Shown here one piece after another: positions 26,266 through 35,939 of a DNA stretch of 64,000 nt (position 1 is the stretch's first letter; each line of letters begins with the position of its first letter). Location of the stretch: positions 7,000-70,999 of the forward strand of contig CALGRR010000105.1 of the NCBI GenBank assembly GCA_937880805.1. Direction: 5' to 3'. Position numbers and translations under genes: made by a program. The notes under the pieces are model-generated. The model was given only the letters and a program-made list of their open reading frames with translations, did no database searches and was not told where the DNA came from. Origin of the DNA: an uncultured Clostridia bacterium (lineage in GTDB: Bacteria; Bacillota; Clostridia; Oscillospirales; Acutalibacteraceae).

Positions 26266-27275
26266 TTCTTCTTCTTCCTTTCGTATTTAAGTTCTCCGTG
26301 TAACGAACGGTTTTTGAATTCATCAATATCATAAGATGCGTTCTGCGATGAACCGTTTTTGCCTGCGGATTTCTGATTCTTGCCGTATTCTTCGGCTTCT
26401 TTTTCAATATCTGCCGCAGTTTTTATTCCTTTTTTATTCCAATTAGAAAGCACTTTATCGATATAAGCAAAGCTTAACTTACCCGTGTGATTTGCCATTT
26501 CATCATATGCAAGAATAATCATATCGCTTGAAAACTTCCATTCCTCGCTCCATTTGCGAAGATATGTTGTTTGCTTTGCTGTGGGGCGGGGAGTGAATAT
26601 TCCCGCATATTTTGCAAATTCCTTCCACAGACCGTTTGCCCTTTTGAGTGAATTAATCTGCTCTGCAGCCTTATCCATTGTGTCTATTTCTCTGCTGCCC
26701 CAATCCTTGCCTACAGCTTCTATGTAACCGTAATTCGATTTGCCTACTGATACGCAGTATTCAATCAGCATAAACAGAACCTCTGCGGGCAGACCGTAAT
26801 GGTCGTGAAGCAGAAGAAGAGTGCACTGACCGTCATAGCCTATGGTTTTGCCGAGCATCTGCTGTGCTTCGTTGAAAAGATGTCCGATTTCAGGCGATTC
26901 ATCAAGACGCTGTGCAATTTCGGAGCTTGAAGGCTTTGAATGAATCATTTCAATGTGATGAACGGGAGCTGTAACGGCGGGGTTTTCTTCTGCGATTTGC
27001 GGCTCTTCTTTTTTTGCGGGGGGAGCAGGCAGATTTTCGCCGCTTCCGAGCACGCCCGTAAGAACCCAATACTGCAGATAATCAACAGCATCATCAAAAG
27101 CCATTTTTAAATCCCTGCACATTAAGTTTATATCGGGATTATCAGGAGAATTCCTTAATATCCAGAGCAGAACCTTCAACTGATGCTCGTTGGCAAGACG
27201 GATATGCTTGTCAACAATATCGGTAGGCACTGCAAATATTGATTTGAAAGCCGATGGATTTACAGAATAGCTCAT
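26262..27275 (-). CDS. DnaD-domain primosome protein
   Basis: A 337-residue protein with an N-terminal winged-helix-like region, a Pro/Glu-rich linker near residues 80-105 and two DnaD-like C-terminal domains, the first holding IGYDGQCTLLLLHDHYGLP and YIEAVGKDWGSREIDT and the second ending in FAYIDKVLSNWNKKGI (DnaB_2 YxxxIxxxW pattern). DnaD/DnaB proteins remodel DNA at the origin and at forks for helicase loading in Firmicutes. It overlaps the helicase loader gene by 4 bp. Confidence 0.88.
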   Translation of the reverse strand: MSYSVNPSAFKSIFAVPTDIVDKHIRLANEHQLKVLLWILRNSPDNPDINLMCRDLKMAFDDAVDYLQYWVLTGVLGSGENLPAPPAKKEEPQIAEENPAVTAPVHHIEMIHSKPSSSEIAQRLDESPEIGHLFNEAQQMLGKTIGYDGQCTLLLLHDHYGLPAEVLFMLIEYCVSVGKSNYGYIEAVGKDWGSREIDTMDKAAEQINSLKRANGLWKEFAKYAGIFTPRPTAKQTTYLRKWSEEWKFSSDMIILAYDEMANHTGKLSFAYIDKVLSNWNKKGIKTAADIEKEAEEYGKNQKSAGKNGSSQNASYDIDEFKNRSLHGELKYERKKKK

Positions 27276-27463
27276 TTCAACTCTCCGTTACTTTGTTTTT
27301 CTGCTATGAAAGCAGCGGATAATATTATACACGATTTCGTCAAAAAAGAAAACATTTTTTTGAAAAAAGAAGAGCTTTGTGCAATCTTCTATATTATAAT
27401 GTAATAAATCACAAGAGATTGTGTTTGCGGATATAAGAATACACAATTCGTTTGTTTAAATTA

Positions 27464-27498
27464 ACAAAAAGAAAAAGAGACCGCTTTAAGCAGTCTCT
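27464..27498 (-). terminator. Terminator after rpmB
   Basis: On the minus strand AGAGACTGC/GCGGTCTCT (27498-27490 with 27484-27476), followed by TTTTCTTTTT. The 27276-27463 stretch between this and the DnaD gene holds AT-rich sequence with possible promoter elements and no gene. Confidence 0.75.
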
Positions 27499-27515
27499 TG
27501 ATCATTCGTTTGCAA

Positions 27516-27704
27516 TTAAACAGCTCTTGTAACCTTACCTGAGCGAAGGCAGCGTGTGCAAGCGTAAACTCTCTTGGGAGAACCGTTTACAACAGCCTTA
27601 ACTCTTTTTACGTTGGGCTTCCATGTTCTGTTTGAACGTCTGTGTGAGTGGGAAACCTTAATGCCGAATGACACATCCTTACCGCAGTAATCGCACTTTG
27701 CCAT
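27516..27704 (-). CDS. rpmB: 50S ribosomal protein L28
   Basis: Component of the large ribosomal subunit. The 62-residue protein starts MAKCDYCGKDVSFG and has the zinc-type CxxC (C4, C7) and CTRCLRSGKV near its end, so it is the cysteine-containing form common in Clostridia. GGAGGTGTG precedes the ATG. It is a single-gene unit with its own terminator. Confidence 0.96.
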   Translation of the reverse strand: MAKCDYCGKDVSFGIKVSHSHRRSNRTWKPNVKRVKAVVNGSPKRVYACTRCLRSGKVTRAV

Positions 27705-27827
27705 GTGTCACACCTCCTTTTTTACTCATTAACAGAGGATATATTAACAGATTAAAACGGAAAATGCAAGCATTTTTTTATTTTTTTTAAAACTATTTTA
27801 AAAAATTGAAAAAATTTCATTTTGCTA

Positions 27828-27856
27828 TTGCTTTTTTTTGAAAAGTGTTATACAAT
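27828..27856 (+). promoter_or_regulatory. recA promoter
   Basis: TTGCTT at 27828-27833 and TACAAT at 27851-27856 with a 17-bp spacer, immediately upstream of a LexA-like box. Confidence 0.6.
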
Positions 27857-27862
27857 AACAAC

Positions 27863-27876
27863 AGAACATTTGTTTG
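27863..27876. promoter_or_regulatory. LexA/DinR-type SOS box upstream of recA
   Basis: AGAACATTTGTTTG fits the Firmicute SOS consensus CGAACRNRYGTTYG at all but about two positions, and lies between the -10 box and the recA ribosome site, where LexA would block transcription. Confidence 0.65.
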
Positions 27877-27893
27877 ATTAGGAGGAAATAACG

Positions 27894-29009
27894 ATGGATG
27901 ACAGAAAGAAAGCTCTTGAAACTGCGATAGCTAAAATAGAAAAACAATACGGTAAAGGAACAATAATGAGGCTCGGAACAGATTCCGTTCTTAATGTTGA
28001 GGCAATCTCAACCGGCTCAATTTCTCTTGACGCCGCAACCGGTATCGGCGGCTTGCCCAAGGGCAGAATTATAGAGATTTACGGCCCCGAATCTTCAGGT
28101 AAAACAACTCTTGCTCTCACAGCTATTGCTCAGGCACAGAAAAACGGCGGCGAGGCTGCATTCATTGATGCCGAGCACGCTCTTGATCCCGTTTATGCGG
28201 CAAATCTCGGCGTAGATGTTGATGCACTTCTCGTTTCACAGCCTGATAACGGCGAGCAGGCTCTTGAAATTGCGGAATCTCTTGTTCGTTCGGGTGCTCT
28301 TGATGTTGTTGTTATCGACTCCGTTGCAGCTCTTGTTCCCCGTTCGGAGATTGAGGGCGAAATGGGTGACTCTCACGTCGGTGCACACGCAAGACTTATG
28401 TCGCAGGCTCTGCGTAAAATTGCAGGTGCGGTTGCAAAATCAAATACTATTATTATATTCATCAATCAGCTCCGTGAAAAGGTTGGCGTAATCTACGGCA
28501 ATCCCGAGGTTACAACGGGCGGACGTGCTCTCAAGTTCTTCTCATCAATGAGAATTGATGTTCGCAGGGTTGAAGCAATCAAAGGCCCCGGTAACGAAAT
28601 AATCGGCAACAGAACAAGAGCCAAGATTGTCAAGAATAAGGTTGCACCTCCGTTCAAAGAGGCTGAGTTTGATATTCTCTACGGTAAGGGAATTTCAAAA
28701 GACGGCGAAATTATGGATCTCGGTGTTAAATATAACATTATTCAGAAGAGCGGTGCCTGGTTCTCCTATGGCGATATGCGTCTGGGTCAGGGCAAAGAAA
28801 ACTCAAAAGAGGTTATCCTTGCTTCACCCGAGCTTTATGCCGAGATTGAAGAAAAGGTTGTCAACGCACTCAAAGAGGCAACAGAGGCTTCAAAGTCAAT
28901 CAAAAAGCCTGCTGCAAAACCTGTTGCTCCCGTTCTTCCCACTCCCGAACCTTCAACCAAGGCGGGTGCAAGAGCAAAGCTTGATATTGTTGTTGACGAT
29001 GATGAATAA
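27894..29009 (+). CDS. recA: Recombinase RecA
   Basis: ATP-dependent strand-exchange protein and LexA co-protease. The 371-residue protein has Walker A GPESSGKT (64-71), [20 protein letters not shown] in the Walker B/loop 1 region and [10 protein letters not shown] before loop 2 ([12 protein letters not shown]). The C-terminal tail is Pro/Lys/Ala rich, then acidic (DDDE). AGGAGG precedes ATG 27894. Downstream recX begins 3 bp after its stop, so the regulator is co-expressed. Confidence 0.98.
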   Translation: MDDRKKALETAIAKIEKQYGKGTIMRLGTDSVLNVEAISTGSISLDAATGIGGLPKGRIIEIYGPESSGKTTLALTAIAQAQKNGGEAAFIDAEHALDPVYAANLGVDVDALLVSQPDNGEQALEIAESLVRSGALDVVVIDSVAALVPRSEIEGEMGDSHVGAHARLMSQALRKIAGAVAKSNTIIIFINQLREKVGVIYGNPEVTTGGRALKFFSSMRIDVRRVEAIKGPGNEIIGNRTRAKIVKNKVAPPFKEAEFDILYGKGISKDGEIMDLGVKYNIIQKSGAWFSYGDMRLGQGKENSKEVILASPELYAEIEEKVVNALKEATEASKSIKKPAAKPVAPVLPTPEPSTKAGARAKLDIVVDDDE

Positions 29010-29012
29010 TTT

Positions 29013-29642
29013 ATGAAATTATCCTACAGCTACGGAAAACAGAATAAGGTTCATATAAGCTGTGACGGTGAATACGCCTTCACGGTGGATGCCGAGTATT
29101 GGCTGAGCAGCCCTTATTACGGCGTTGAAAGCATTGAAGATGAAGAGGAGCTGGCGGCTTTTTACGAAGCTGTCGGCTCTCGCTGTGCTTTTATCGGCGG
29201 ACTCCGCCTTCTTTCATACCGTGACTACTGTGAAAAAGAAATGATTGTTAAGCTTACGCAAAAAGGGTACAAGCGTGAATATGCCGAAAATGCCGTTGCA
29301 AGGCTTGCGGAATTGGGCTACATAAACGATTACCGCTATGCCGAAGCGTTGGCTGCATCGCTGCTCGAAAGAAAAGGAATGAGCGTTAAGTCAATCGGTT
29401 TTGAGCTTTCAAGAAAGGGAATTTCCCGTGAAATTGCCGATAATATAACCGAAAGCCTTGACTTTGACCCGATTTTGCGTATTATAGAATTATTAAAATC
29501 AAAGTATGCCCGAAATCTCAGCGATGAAAAGGGAATAAAGAAAACGGTTGCCGCGCTTCAGCGTCTGGGCTACGGTTGGTCGGATATTAACTGTGCGTTA
29601 AGACAGCTTGAAGTTGAAACGGAGGTAGAAAGCGATGTATAG
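29013..29642 (+). CDS. recX: RecA regulator RecX
   Basis: Binds RecA filaments and limits their activity. The 209-residue protein consists of three-helix repeats with the family patterns LLSYRDYCEKEMIVKLTQKG and LAELGYINDYRYAEALAAS. It starts 3 bp after recA and its last codons overlap the start of rimO by 8 bp. Confidence 0.9.
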   Translation: MKLSYSYGKQNKVHISCDGEYAFTVDAEYWLSSPYYGVESIEDEEELAAFYEAVGSRCAFIGGLRLLSYRDYCEKEMIVKLTQKGYKREYAENAVARLAELGYINDYRYAEALAASLLERKGMSVKSIGFELSRKGISREIADNITESLDFDPILRIIELLKSKYARNLSDEKGIKKTVAALQRLGYGWSDINCALRQLEVETEVESDV

Positions 29643-30963
29643 AGTAGGTATGATTTCTCTCGGATGCCCCAAAAATCAGGTGGATGCCGAAAGAATGCTT
29701 GCACAGCTTGATAAAAACGAATTTCAGATAGCTGATTGCTATGATGGTGTTGATGCGGTAATAATAAACACCTGCGGATTTATAGATGCCGCAAAGCAGG
29801 AAGCGATTGAAAATATTCTTGATATGGCTCAGCTTAAAGAAGACGGAACTGTTAAAAAAATAATCGTCACCGGCTGCCTTGCACAGAGGTATCAGAAGGA
29901 AATATTTGAAGAGATTCCCGAGGTTGATGCCGTTATCGGTCTTGGTGCAAACGAGGGCATTGCCGAAACCGTTAAAAGAGTAATGGAAGGCGAGAATGTT
30001 TATGAAATGCCCGATAACGAACTTCTTCCTCTTGTGGGTGAAAGACTTCTCACCACTCCCGAGCATTGGGCATATCTCAAAATTGCAGACGGCTGCTCAA
30101 ACAGATGCACCTATTGCTCCATTCCTTCAATCAGAGGAAACTACAGAAGCGTTGAGTTTGAAACTCTTATAGAAGAAGCTAAGGCTCTTGCTGCTGCGGG
30201 AACAAAGGAAATCATTCTTATTGCACAGGATACAACAAATTACGGCTTTGACCTTTACGGCAAACTTCGTCTGCCCGAGCTTCTTGATGCCCTTTGCGAA
30301 ATTGACGGCATTGAATGGATAAGAATGCTTTATTGTTATCCCGATAAAATAACCGACGAGCTGCTTGACACAATGGCAAAGCAGCCCAAGGTTCTCAATT
30401 ATATTGATTTGCCGCTTCAGCACGCTGATGATAATATTCTCAAGGCAATGAACAGAAGGGGAGATTCCGCATATCTTCGCGAAACCGTCAATAAAATAAG
30501 AGAAAAGCTTCCCGATGCTGTTATCAGAACAACCTTTATTGTAGGCTTCCCCGGCGAAGGTGAGGAAGAATTTGAAAATCTTGCAGAGTTTGTTAATGAA
30601 ATGGAATTTGACCGTCTGGGCTGCTTTGCGTTTTCTCCGCAGGAGGGCACTCCCGCATTTGATATGGATAATCAGGTTGAAGAGGATGTCAAGGTACGCA
30701 GAGGCGAAATAATAATGCAGGATCAGCTTGAAATCGTAACTTTGAAGAACCAGAGCAGAATAGGCAAAACCTACAGAGTTATCGTTGAGGATTATGATTC
30801 CTACAGCGACAGCTACAGCGGAAGAACATATATGGATGCACCCGAAATTGACGGCACAATTTCTTTCACAACCGATAAGAATTATGAAAACGGAGATTTT
30901 GCGGATGTTGTTATAATCGGCGTCAACGATTATGACCTTATAGGTAAAGACATCGGCGAATAA
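29635..30963 (+). CDS. rimO: Ribosomal protein S12 methylthiotransferase RimO
   Basis: Radical SAM enzyme that adds a methylthio group to an aspartate of ribosomal protein S12. The 442-residue protein has the N-terminal cluster cysteines C11 (SLGCPKNQVDAE, the RimO rather than MiaB form), C47 and C81, the radical SAM triad C154/C158/C161 in GCSNRCTYCSIP, and a C-terminal TRAM domain. It overlaps recX at its start and precedes pgsA by 8 bp. Confidence 0.95.
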   Translation: MYRVGMISLGCPKNQVDAERMLAQLDKNEFQIADCYDGVDAVIINTCGFIDAAKQEAIENILDMAQLKEDGTVKKIIVTGCLAQRYQKEIFEEIPEVDAVIGLGANEGIAETVKRVMEGENVYEMPDNELLPLVGERLLTTPEHWAYLKIADGCSNRCTYCSIPSIRGNYRSVEFETLIEEAKALAAAGTKEIILIAQDTTNYGFDLYGKLRLPELLDALCEIDGIEWIRMLYCYPDKITDELLDTMAKQPKVLNYIDLPLQHADDNILKAMNRRGDSAYLRETVNKIREKLPDAVIRTTFIVGFPGEGEEEFENLAEFVNEMEFDRLGCFAFSPQEGTPAFDMDNQVEEDVKVRRGEIIMQDQLEIVTLKNQSRIGKTYRVIVEDYDSYSDSYSGRTYMDAPEIDGTISFTTDKNYENGDFADVVIIGVNDYDLIGKDIGE

Positions 30964-30971
30964 TAACAGAA

Positions 30972-31532
30972 ATGAATTTACCCAACAAATTAACCGTTGC
31001 AAGAATAATACTCACTCCCGTTTATCTTGCAGCAATGCTTATGGAATTCAATTATCATTATCTTGTTGCGGCAGTAATATTTATCGTTGCTTCGATTACT
31101 GATTTTGTTGACGGCAAGCTTGCACGCAAAAATAATCAGATAACAACCTTCGGCAAACTCTGCGACCCGCTTGCGGATAAAATGCTCACTACTGCGGCAT
31201 TGCTCGCTTTTATGGATATGGGGCTTTGCAATATCTGGATTGTTATGATTGTTTTAACAAGGGAATTCCTTGTAACCTCATTCAGGCTTGTTGCGGCGGC
31301 ACAGGGAGTTGTTATTGCGGCAAATATCTGGGGCAAGCTCAAAACCGTCAGCCAGATGGTTTCTTCAATCGGAATAATGCTTGCCATCCATTTTGTCAAC
31401 GCATTTTCGCTCGATTTTGCGGTATTTGCATTAATCAGCAACATTCTTCTCGGAATAACCGCAGCTTTAACCGTAATATCGGGAATAATTTACATTGCAG
31501 ACGGATTAAAGGTTATTGATTTTTCAAAATAA
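30972..31532 (+). CDS. pgsA: CDP-diacylglycerol--glycerol-3-phosphate 3-phosphatidyltransferase
   Basis: Membrane enzyme for phosphatidylglycerol-phosphate synthesis. The 186-residue protein carries the CDP-alcohol phosphatidyltransferase motif DFVDGKLARKNNQITTFGK followed by LCDPLADK, with all the catalytic aspartates, and several membrane segments. It follows rimO by 8 bp with a weak ribosome site, so coupling is likely. Confidence 0.94.
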   Translation: MNLPNKLTVARIILTPVYLAAMLMEFNYHYLVAAVIFIVASITDFVDGKLARKNNQITTFGKLCDPLADKMLTTAALLAFMDMGLCNIWIVMIVLTREFLVTSFRLVAAAQGVVIAANIWGKLKTVSQMVSSIGIMLAIHFVNAFSLDFAVFALISNILLGITAALTVISGIIYIADGLKVIDFSK

Positions 31533-31538
31533 AACCGC

Positions 31539-31567
31539 TTGACATTTTTGCTTTGCAGTCATATAAT
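31539..31567 (+). promoter_or_regulatory. Sigma-A promoter of the cysE-cysS T-box operon
   Basis: TTGACA at 31539-31544 and TATAAT at 31562-31567, spacer 17 bp, both perfect consensus. It starts 7 bp after the pgsA stop. Confidence 0.85.
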
Positions 31568-31573
31568 GCAATA

Positions 31574-31836
31574 TAGAAATATAATAAATGCAATCGTCGG
31601 GAGAGTATCTGCGTTCAGACGCATATCAGAGAGGAAGCAGGCAGCTGAAAATGCTTCTTATGCCGAATTCAGAGAAATGCACCCGCCGGCACGCAGGGGG
31701 AAATAACAGTATCTCTGTGCGTTTTGGCCGCGTTACTGGTCAGGGGTATTATATGATACCTTGAGTTATAAGCAGGAGTGGAACCGCGTATTAACGCCTC
31801 CGTAGTCATTTTTGGCTGCGGAGGTTTTATTGTTTT
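31574..31836 (+). promoter_or_regulatory. T-box riboswitch specific for tRNA-Cys
   Basis: The leader shows Stem I closed by CGTCGGG and CCCGCCG, with the AGAGAGGAAGC and AGCTGAAAATGCTTCT segments, and a specifier codon TGC (Cys) at 31678-31680 directly before the closing stem. The T-box sequence GAGTGGAACCGCG lies at about 31776-31788; its TGGA would pair with a U discriminator, as in tRNA-Cys. The terminator hairpin CCTCCGTAG/CTGCGGAGG and T tract fill 31797-31836. Uncharged tRNA-Cys would stabilise the antiterminator and turn on cysE and cysS. Confidence 0.93.
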
Positions 31837-31848
31837 TGGGGGTATTTT

Positions 31849-32478
31849 ATGTTTAAACAGCTACGGGAGGATATTGCTTGCGTAAAAGCAAGAGACCCTG
31901 CCGCACGTTCATTTTTTGAAATTTATTTTCTGTATCCGGGTCTTAAAGCGATAAGACTGCACAGACTTGCCAATAAGTTTTACAGCAGAAAGCTTTATTT
32001 TCTTGCACGCTGGGTATCCCAGAGAGCATCAAGAAAAACCGGAATTGAAATTCACCCTGCCGCAAAAATCGGCAAACGCTTCTTTATCGACCACGGTACG
32101 GGTGTTGTTATCGGTGAAACGGCAATCATCGGTGACGATGTAACAATCTACCAGGGAGTAACCCTCGGCGGCACGGGTAAAGATGTGGGAAAACGACATC
32201 CCACTATAGGCAACAATGTTATGATTGGCTCGGGTGCAAAGGTGCTCGGACCTCTTAATATAGGCGATAATTCAAGAATTGCGGCGGGTGCGGTTGTTCT
32301 TTCCGATATACCGTCAAATTCAACCGCAGTCGGTGTTCCCGCAAGAGTAGTTAAGCGTGACGGAATGAGGGTTGAAGAGCTTGACCAGGTTCATATTCCC
32401 GACCCCGTTGCCCAGGAAATTGCAAGGCTTGAAACCGAAATAACAGAGCTTAAAGAAGAATTAAATAAAAGGAGATAA
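31849..32478 (+). CDS. cysE: Serine O-acetyltransferase
   Basis: Acetylates serine to O-acetylserine, the precursor for cysteine. The 209-residue protein has the short N-terminal helical region and a left-handed beta-helix with IDHGTGVVIGETAIIGD, GVTLGGTGKDVGKRHPTIG and AIGAGAVV-like turns (here RIAAGAVVLSD), the standard SAT signature including the catalytic His residues. The C-terminal tail ends in a charged helix, common in the shorter Gram-positive forms. It is under the Cys T-box and 3 bp before cysS. Confidence 0.94.
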   Translation: MFKQLREDIACVKARDPAARSFFEIYFLYPGLKAIRLHRLANKFYSRKLYFLARWVSQRASRKTGIEIHPAAKIGKRFFIDHGTGVVIGETAIIGDDVTIYQGVTLGGTGKDVGKRHPTIGNNVMIGSGAKVLGPLNIGDNSRIAAGAVVLSDIPSNSTAVGVPARVVKRDGMRVEELDQVHIPDPVAQEIARLETEITELKEELNKRR

Positions 32479-32481
32479 ACG

Positions 32482-33873
32482 ATGAGAATTTTTAACACAC
32501 TCACAAAAGAAAAGCAGGAATTTGTGCCCATCAAAGAGGGCGAAGTAAAAATCTACGCTTGCGGTCCCACCGTTTATAATTTTATCCATATCGGTAACGC
32601 AAGACCCATATGTGTATTTGATGTTCTCAGAAGATACCTTGAATACAGAGGTTATAAAGTAACTTTTGTTCAGAATTTCACCGATATTGACGATAAAATC
32701 ATCAAGCGTGCAAACGAAGAGGATTCAACCTACGATGCGGTTGCAAAGAAATATATTGAGGAATTCTGGACCGATGCAAAGGGTCTCAATTTCAGACCTG
32801 CCGATATTCATCCAAAGGCAACCGAAAACATTGATAAGATTATCGAAATTGTAAGCGGTCTTATTGAAAACGGCCACGCTTATGCGGTTGACGGCGATGT
32901 TTATTTCAGCCCCAAAACCTTTGATGAATACGGCAAGCTTTCACACCAGCCTCTTGAAGAGCTTGAGGCGGGTGCAAGAATTATGGTTGGCGACACCAAA
33001 AAGGAGCCTATGGATTTTGCACTCTGGAAGGCTGCAAAGCCCGGCGAGCCTTATTGGGAGTCACCCTGGGGCAAGGGCAGACCCGGCTGGCATATTGAAT
33101 GCTCGGCAATGGTTTGCAGATACCTCGGCGAAAGCATTGATATTCATTGCGGCGGTCAGGATCTTATCTTCCCTCACCACGAAAACGAAATTGCACAGAG
33201 CGAATGCTACACCGGCAAGCCCTTTGCAAATTATTGGATGCATAACGGATATATCAATGTTGATAACGTTAAGATGTCAAAATCTCTCGGCAACTTCAAA
33301 ACCGTTCGTGATGTTGCTTCCGTATACGGCTATGAGCCCATCCGCTATCTTATGATTTCTTCGTCATACAGAAGCCCCATCAACTACAGCATTGATATTA
33401 TCGAGCAGTGCAAGGCTTCGCTTGCAAGACTTTACACCTGCCGTGACAGCATTGATTTTGAGCTGAAAAACGCAGCGGAAGGTGAGCTTAACGCTCAGAT
33501 TAAAGAGCAGCTTGATAAGAGAGTTTCGCAGTTTGTTGAGGCTATGGATGATGACCTTAACACCGCAGACGGTATCGCCGCAGTGTTTGAGCTTGTAAGA
33601 GATATTAATTCTCTTGTAATCGGCAAGGGCGAAACAAAGGCAACTGCCGAATATGCCGCAAAGATTTTTGATGAGCTCACAGGTGTTCTCGGCCTTGTTT
33701 ATAACAGAAAAACCGAAACTCTTGATGAAGATATTGATGCAATGATTGCCGCAAGAACTCAGGCAAGAAAAGATAAGAATTGGGCAGAGGCAGACAGAAT
33801 AAGAGACGAGCTTAAAGCAATGGGCATTGTTCTTGAAGATACAGCTCAGGGCGTTAAGTGGCACAGAGAATAA
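32482..33873 (+). CDS. cysS: Cysteinyl-tRNA synthetase
   Basis: Charges tRNA-Cys with cysteine. The 463-residue class I synthetase has the HIGH-type motif HIGN (36-39), the zinc cysteine C27 in [14 protein letters not shown], the [14 protein letters not shown] segment with further zinc ligands, and KMSKSLGN. It is the target that explains the tRNA-Cys T-box. GGAGATAAACG lies before ATG 32482. Confidence 0.97.
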   Translation: MRIFNTLTKEKQEFVPIKEGEVKIYACGPTVYNFIHIGNARPICVFDVLRRYLEYRGYKVTFVQNFTDIDDKIIKRANEEDSTYDAVAKKYIEEFWTDAKGLNFRPADIHPKATENIDKIIEIVSGLIENGHAYAVDGDVYFSPKTFDEYGKLSHQPLEELEAGARIMVGDTKKEPMDFALWKAAKPGEPYWESPWGKGRPGWHIECSAMVCRYLGESIDIHCGGQDLIFPHHENEIAQSECYTGKPFANYWMHNGYINVDNVKMSKSLGNFKTVRDVASVYGYEPIRYLMISSSYRSPINYSIDIIEQCKASLARLYTCRDSIDFELKNAAEGELNAQIKEQLDKRVSQFVEAMDDDLNTADGIAAVFELVRDINSLVIGKGETKATAEYAAKIFDELTGVLGLVYNRKTETLDEDIDAMIAARTQARKDKNWAEADRIRDELKAMGIVLEDTAQGVKWHRE

Positions 33874-33899
33874 AAATAATATTATTTTAGAAATAACTA

Positions 33900-33928
33900 T
33901 TGCATTTTGCAAAAAGTTGTGATATAAT
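33900..33928 (+). promoter_or_regulatory. Sigma-A promoter of rpsB-tsf
   Basis: TTGCAT at 33900-33905 and TATAAT at 33923-33928 with a 17-bp spacer. Confidence 0.7.
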
Positions 33929-33934
33929 TCCAAG

Positions 33935-34051
33935 GCAAATCACACGCAGAGCTATTCTTATTATAAGTGCGGATTGCAAAATCCGTGTTAATATCAGGCT
34001 TTGCGGCGGTTCGTATCTGACAGATACAAAATAAACTTAGGAGGAAAAATC
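33935..34051 (+). promoter_or_regulatory. Structured 5' leader of rpsB
   Basis: About 115 nt of leader between the promoter and rpsB include a CGGATT/AATCCG hairpin with a 4-nt loop near 33972-33987 and GTATCTGACAGATAC near 34014-34028. Ribosomal protein S2 leaders are known to regulate rpsB in several bacteria, but I cannot match this one to a published motif. Confidence 0.4.
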
Positions 34052-34780
34052 ATGTCAGTAGTATCAATGAAGCAATTACTCGAAGCAGGTGTCCATTTCG
34101 GACATCAGACCAGAAGATGGAACCCCAAAATGGCAGAGTACATCTTCACAGAACGTAACGGCATCTACATCATCGACCTTCAGAAAACAGTTAAGAAGCT
34201 CGAAGAAGCCTATATGTTCATCCGTGAGATCGCAGCAGACGGCGGCGAAGTTATCTTCGTAGGCACAAAGAAGCAGGCTCAGGATTCCGTTAAGGAAGAA
34301 GCAGAGCGTTGCGGTATGCCTTATGTTAACGCTCGTTGGCTCGGCGGTATGCTCACAAACTTCAACACAATCCAGAAGAGAATTAAGAGACTCGCTCAGC
34401 TCAAGGCTATGGAAGCTGACGGCACATTTGATCTTCTTCCCAAGAAGGAAGTAACAAAGCTTAATCTCGAAATCGAAAAGCTCGAAAAGTTTATGGGCGG
34501 CATCACAGAAATGAAGAAGCAGCCCGCAGCTATGTTTATAGTTGACCCCCGCAAAGAGAGAATCGCTGTTCTTGAAGCACACAAGCTCGGCATTCCCATC
34601 GTTGCAATCGTTGACACAAACTGCGACCCCGATGAAGTTGAGTATGTTATCCCCGGTAACGATGACGCTATCCGTGCAGTAAAGCTTATTGCAGGTGCTA
34701 TGGCTGATGCAGTTATCGAAGGCAGACAGGGCGAGCAGACTGCTCCTGCAGCAGAAGAAGCAGTATCAGAGGAGGAATAA
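34052..34780 (+). CDS. rpsB: 30S ribosomal protein S2
   Basis: Small-subunit ribosomal protein that helps load S1 and joins late in assembly. The 242-residue protein begins [20 protein letters not shown] and holds [22 protein letters not shown] and [17 protein letters not shown] 34052 follows TAGGAGG; upstream in-frame codons lie in the leader. The C-terminus is a short acidic tail. It precedes tsf by 4 bp. Confidence 0.97.
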   Translation: MSVVSMKQLLEAGVHFGHQTRRWNPKMAEYIFTERNGIYIIDLQKTVKKLEEAYMFIREIAADGGEVIFVGTKKQAQDSVKEEAERCGMPYVNARWLGGMLTNFNTIQKRIKRLAQLKAMEADGTFDLLPKKEVTKLNLEIEKLEKFMGGITEMKKQPAAMFIVDPRKERIAVLEAHKLGIPIVAIVDTNCDPDEVEYVIPGNDDAIRAVKLIAGAMADAVIEGRQGEQTAPAAEEAVSEEE

Positions 34781-34784
34781 TACA

Positions 34785-35873
34785 ATGGCATTCACAGCTA
34801 AAGACGTTCAGGCTCTCAGAGAAAAAACAAACGTTGGTATGATGGATTGCAAAAAGGCACTCGTTGAAGCCGACGGTGATATGGATAAGGCAATAGACAT
34901 CCTTCGTGAGAAGGGTCTTGCAACTGCAGCCAAGAAGGCAAGCAGAATTGCAGCAGAAGGCGTTATCGGTCTTTACTCAAACGGTGTTGCATCAGCTCTT
35001 GTTGAGCTTAACTGCGAAACAGACTTCGTTGGCAACGGCCCCGAATTCAAGGCTCTTGCAAACCAGATTGCAAAAACAGTTGTTGAAGCAAAGCCCGCAG
35101 ATCTTGATTCACTTCTTGCAACAACAATTTCAGACGGCAGCCTTTCAGTTGCCGATTCAATTCAGGAGCTCTTCCTCAAGATTCGCGAAAACCTCAAGCT
35201 TCGCCGTTTTGTTCTTGTTGAAGGAACAGCAGTTTCCTACATTCACGGCGGCGGTTCCGTTGGTGTTCTCGTAAGCTTTGAAACAAATGCAGCAGATAAC
35301 GCTGAGTTTGTTGCTATGGGTAAAAACATCGCTATGCAGGTTGCAGCTATGAGCCCCGAATATTTGAGCAAGGAAGATATTTCAGCTGATGAGCTTGCAA
35401 AGATGAAGTCCATCACAATCGACAGCTCATTGAATAAGCCCGAGTCACTTCCCAAGCCCATCCTCAGAAAGCTTTTTGAAAAAGCTGTTAATGATAAGCT
35501 TTTCAGTGATGAAGATATAGCAGCTTATGAAGAGCAGAAGAACAATAACTTCCTCTTCAACTTCCTTTCAAAGGAAGCAGTTGCAACTCTTGCAGAGCTT
35601 GCAGTAGCAGGTAAAGAAGAGTATGTAAACGACAAGATCTTCTCAGGTGCAGTTGAAGGCCGTATTAAGAAGCAGCTTAAAGAAATCTGCCTTCTTGATC
35701 AGACTTTCGTTCGTTCAGACCTTTTTGACGGCACAGTTGCAGGCTATGTTGCAGATGTTGCAAAGAAGCTCGGTGCTGAAATCAAGGTTACAGGCTTCAC
35801 CCGTCTTGCAAAGGGCGAAGGCATCGAAAAGAAAGAAGAAAACTTTGCAGCAGAAGTTGCAAGTATGATGTAA
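34785..35873 (+). CDS. tsf: Elongation factor Ts
   Basis: Nucleotide exchange factor for EF-Tu. The 362-residue protein starts MAFTAKDVQALREKT, has the UBA-like region with TNVGMMDCKKALVEADGDMDKAI and the NCETDFVGNGPEFKALA core. At 362 residues it is longer than many Firmicute EF-Ts proteins and has an extended dimerisation region, as in other Clostridia. ATG 34785 is 4 bp after the rpsB stop with AGAGGAGGA as ribosome site. Confidence 0.97.
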   Translation: MAFTAKDVQALREKTNVGMMDCKKALVEADGDMDKAIDILREKGLATAAKKASRIAAEGVIGLYSNGVASALVELNCETDFVGNGPEFKALANQIAKTVVEAKPADLDSLLATTISDGSLSVADSIQELFLKIRENLKLRRFVLVEGTAVSYIHGGGSVGVLVSFETNAADNAEFVAMGKNIAMQVAAMSPEYLSKEDISADELAKMKSITIDSSLNKPESLPKPILRKLFEKAVNDKLFSDEDIAAYEEQKNNNFLFNFLSKEAVATLAELAVAGKEEYVNDKIFSGAVEGRIKKQLKEICLLDQTFVRSDLFDGTVAGYVADVAKKLGAEIKVTGFTRLAKGEGIEKKEENFAAEVASMM

Positions 35874-35890
35874 TTCTCATAAAATATTTT

Positions 35891-35926
35891 ACGGCTGTTA
35901 CCAATCGGTAGCAGCCGTTTTTTTTG
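35891..35926 (+). terminator. Terminator after tsf
   Basis: ACGGCTGTTACC/GGTAGCAGCCGT stem (35891-35902 with 35907-35918), 4-nt loop, then eight or more T. Confidence 0.92.
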
Positions 35927-35939
35927 TCCATATTTAAAT

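Noticed and set aside
30127..31002. 291-codon antisense frame under rimO
   Set aside because: Same reasons: a complete rimO gene with all cysteine motifs lies on the other strand.
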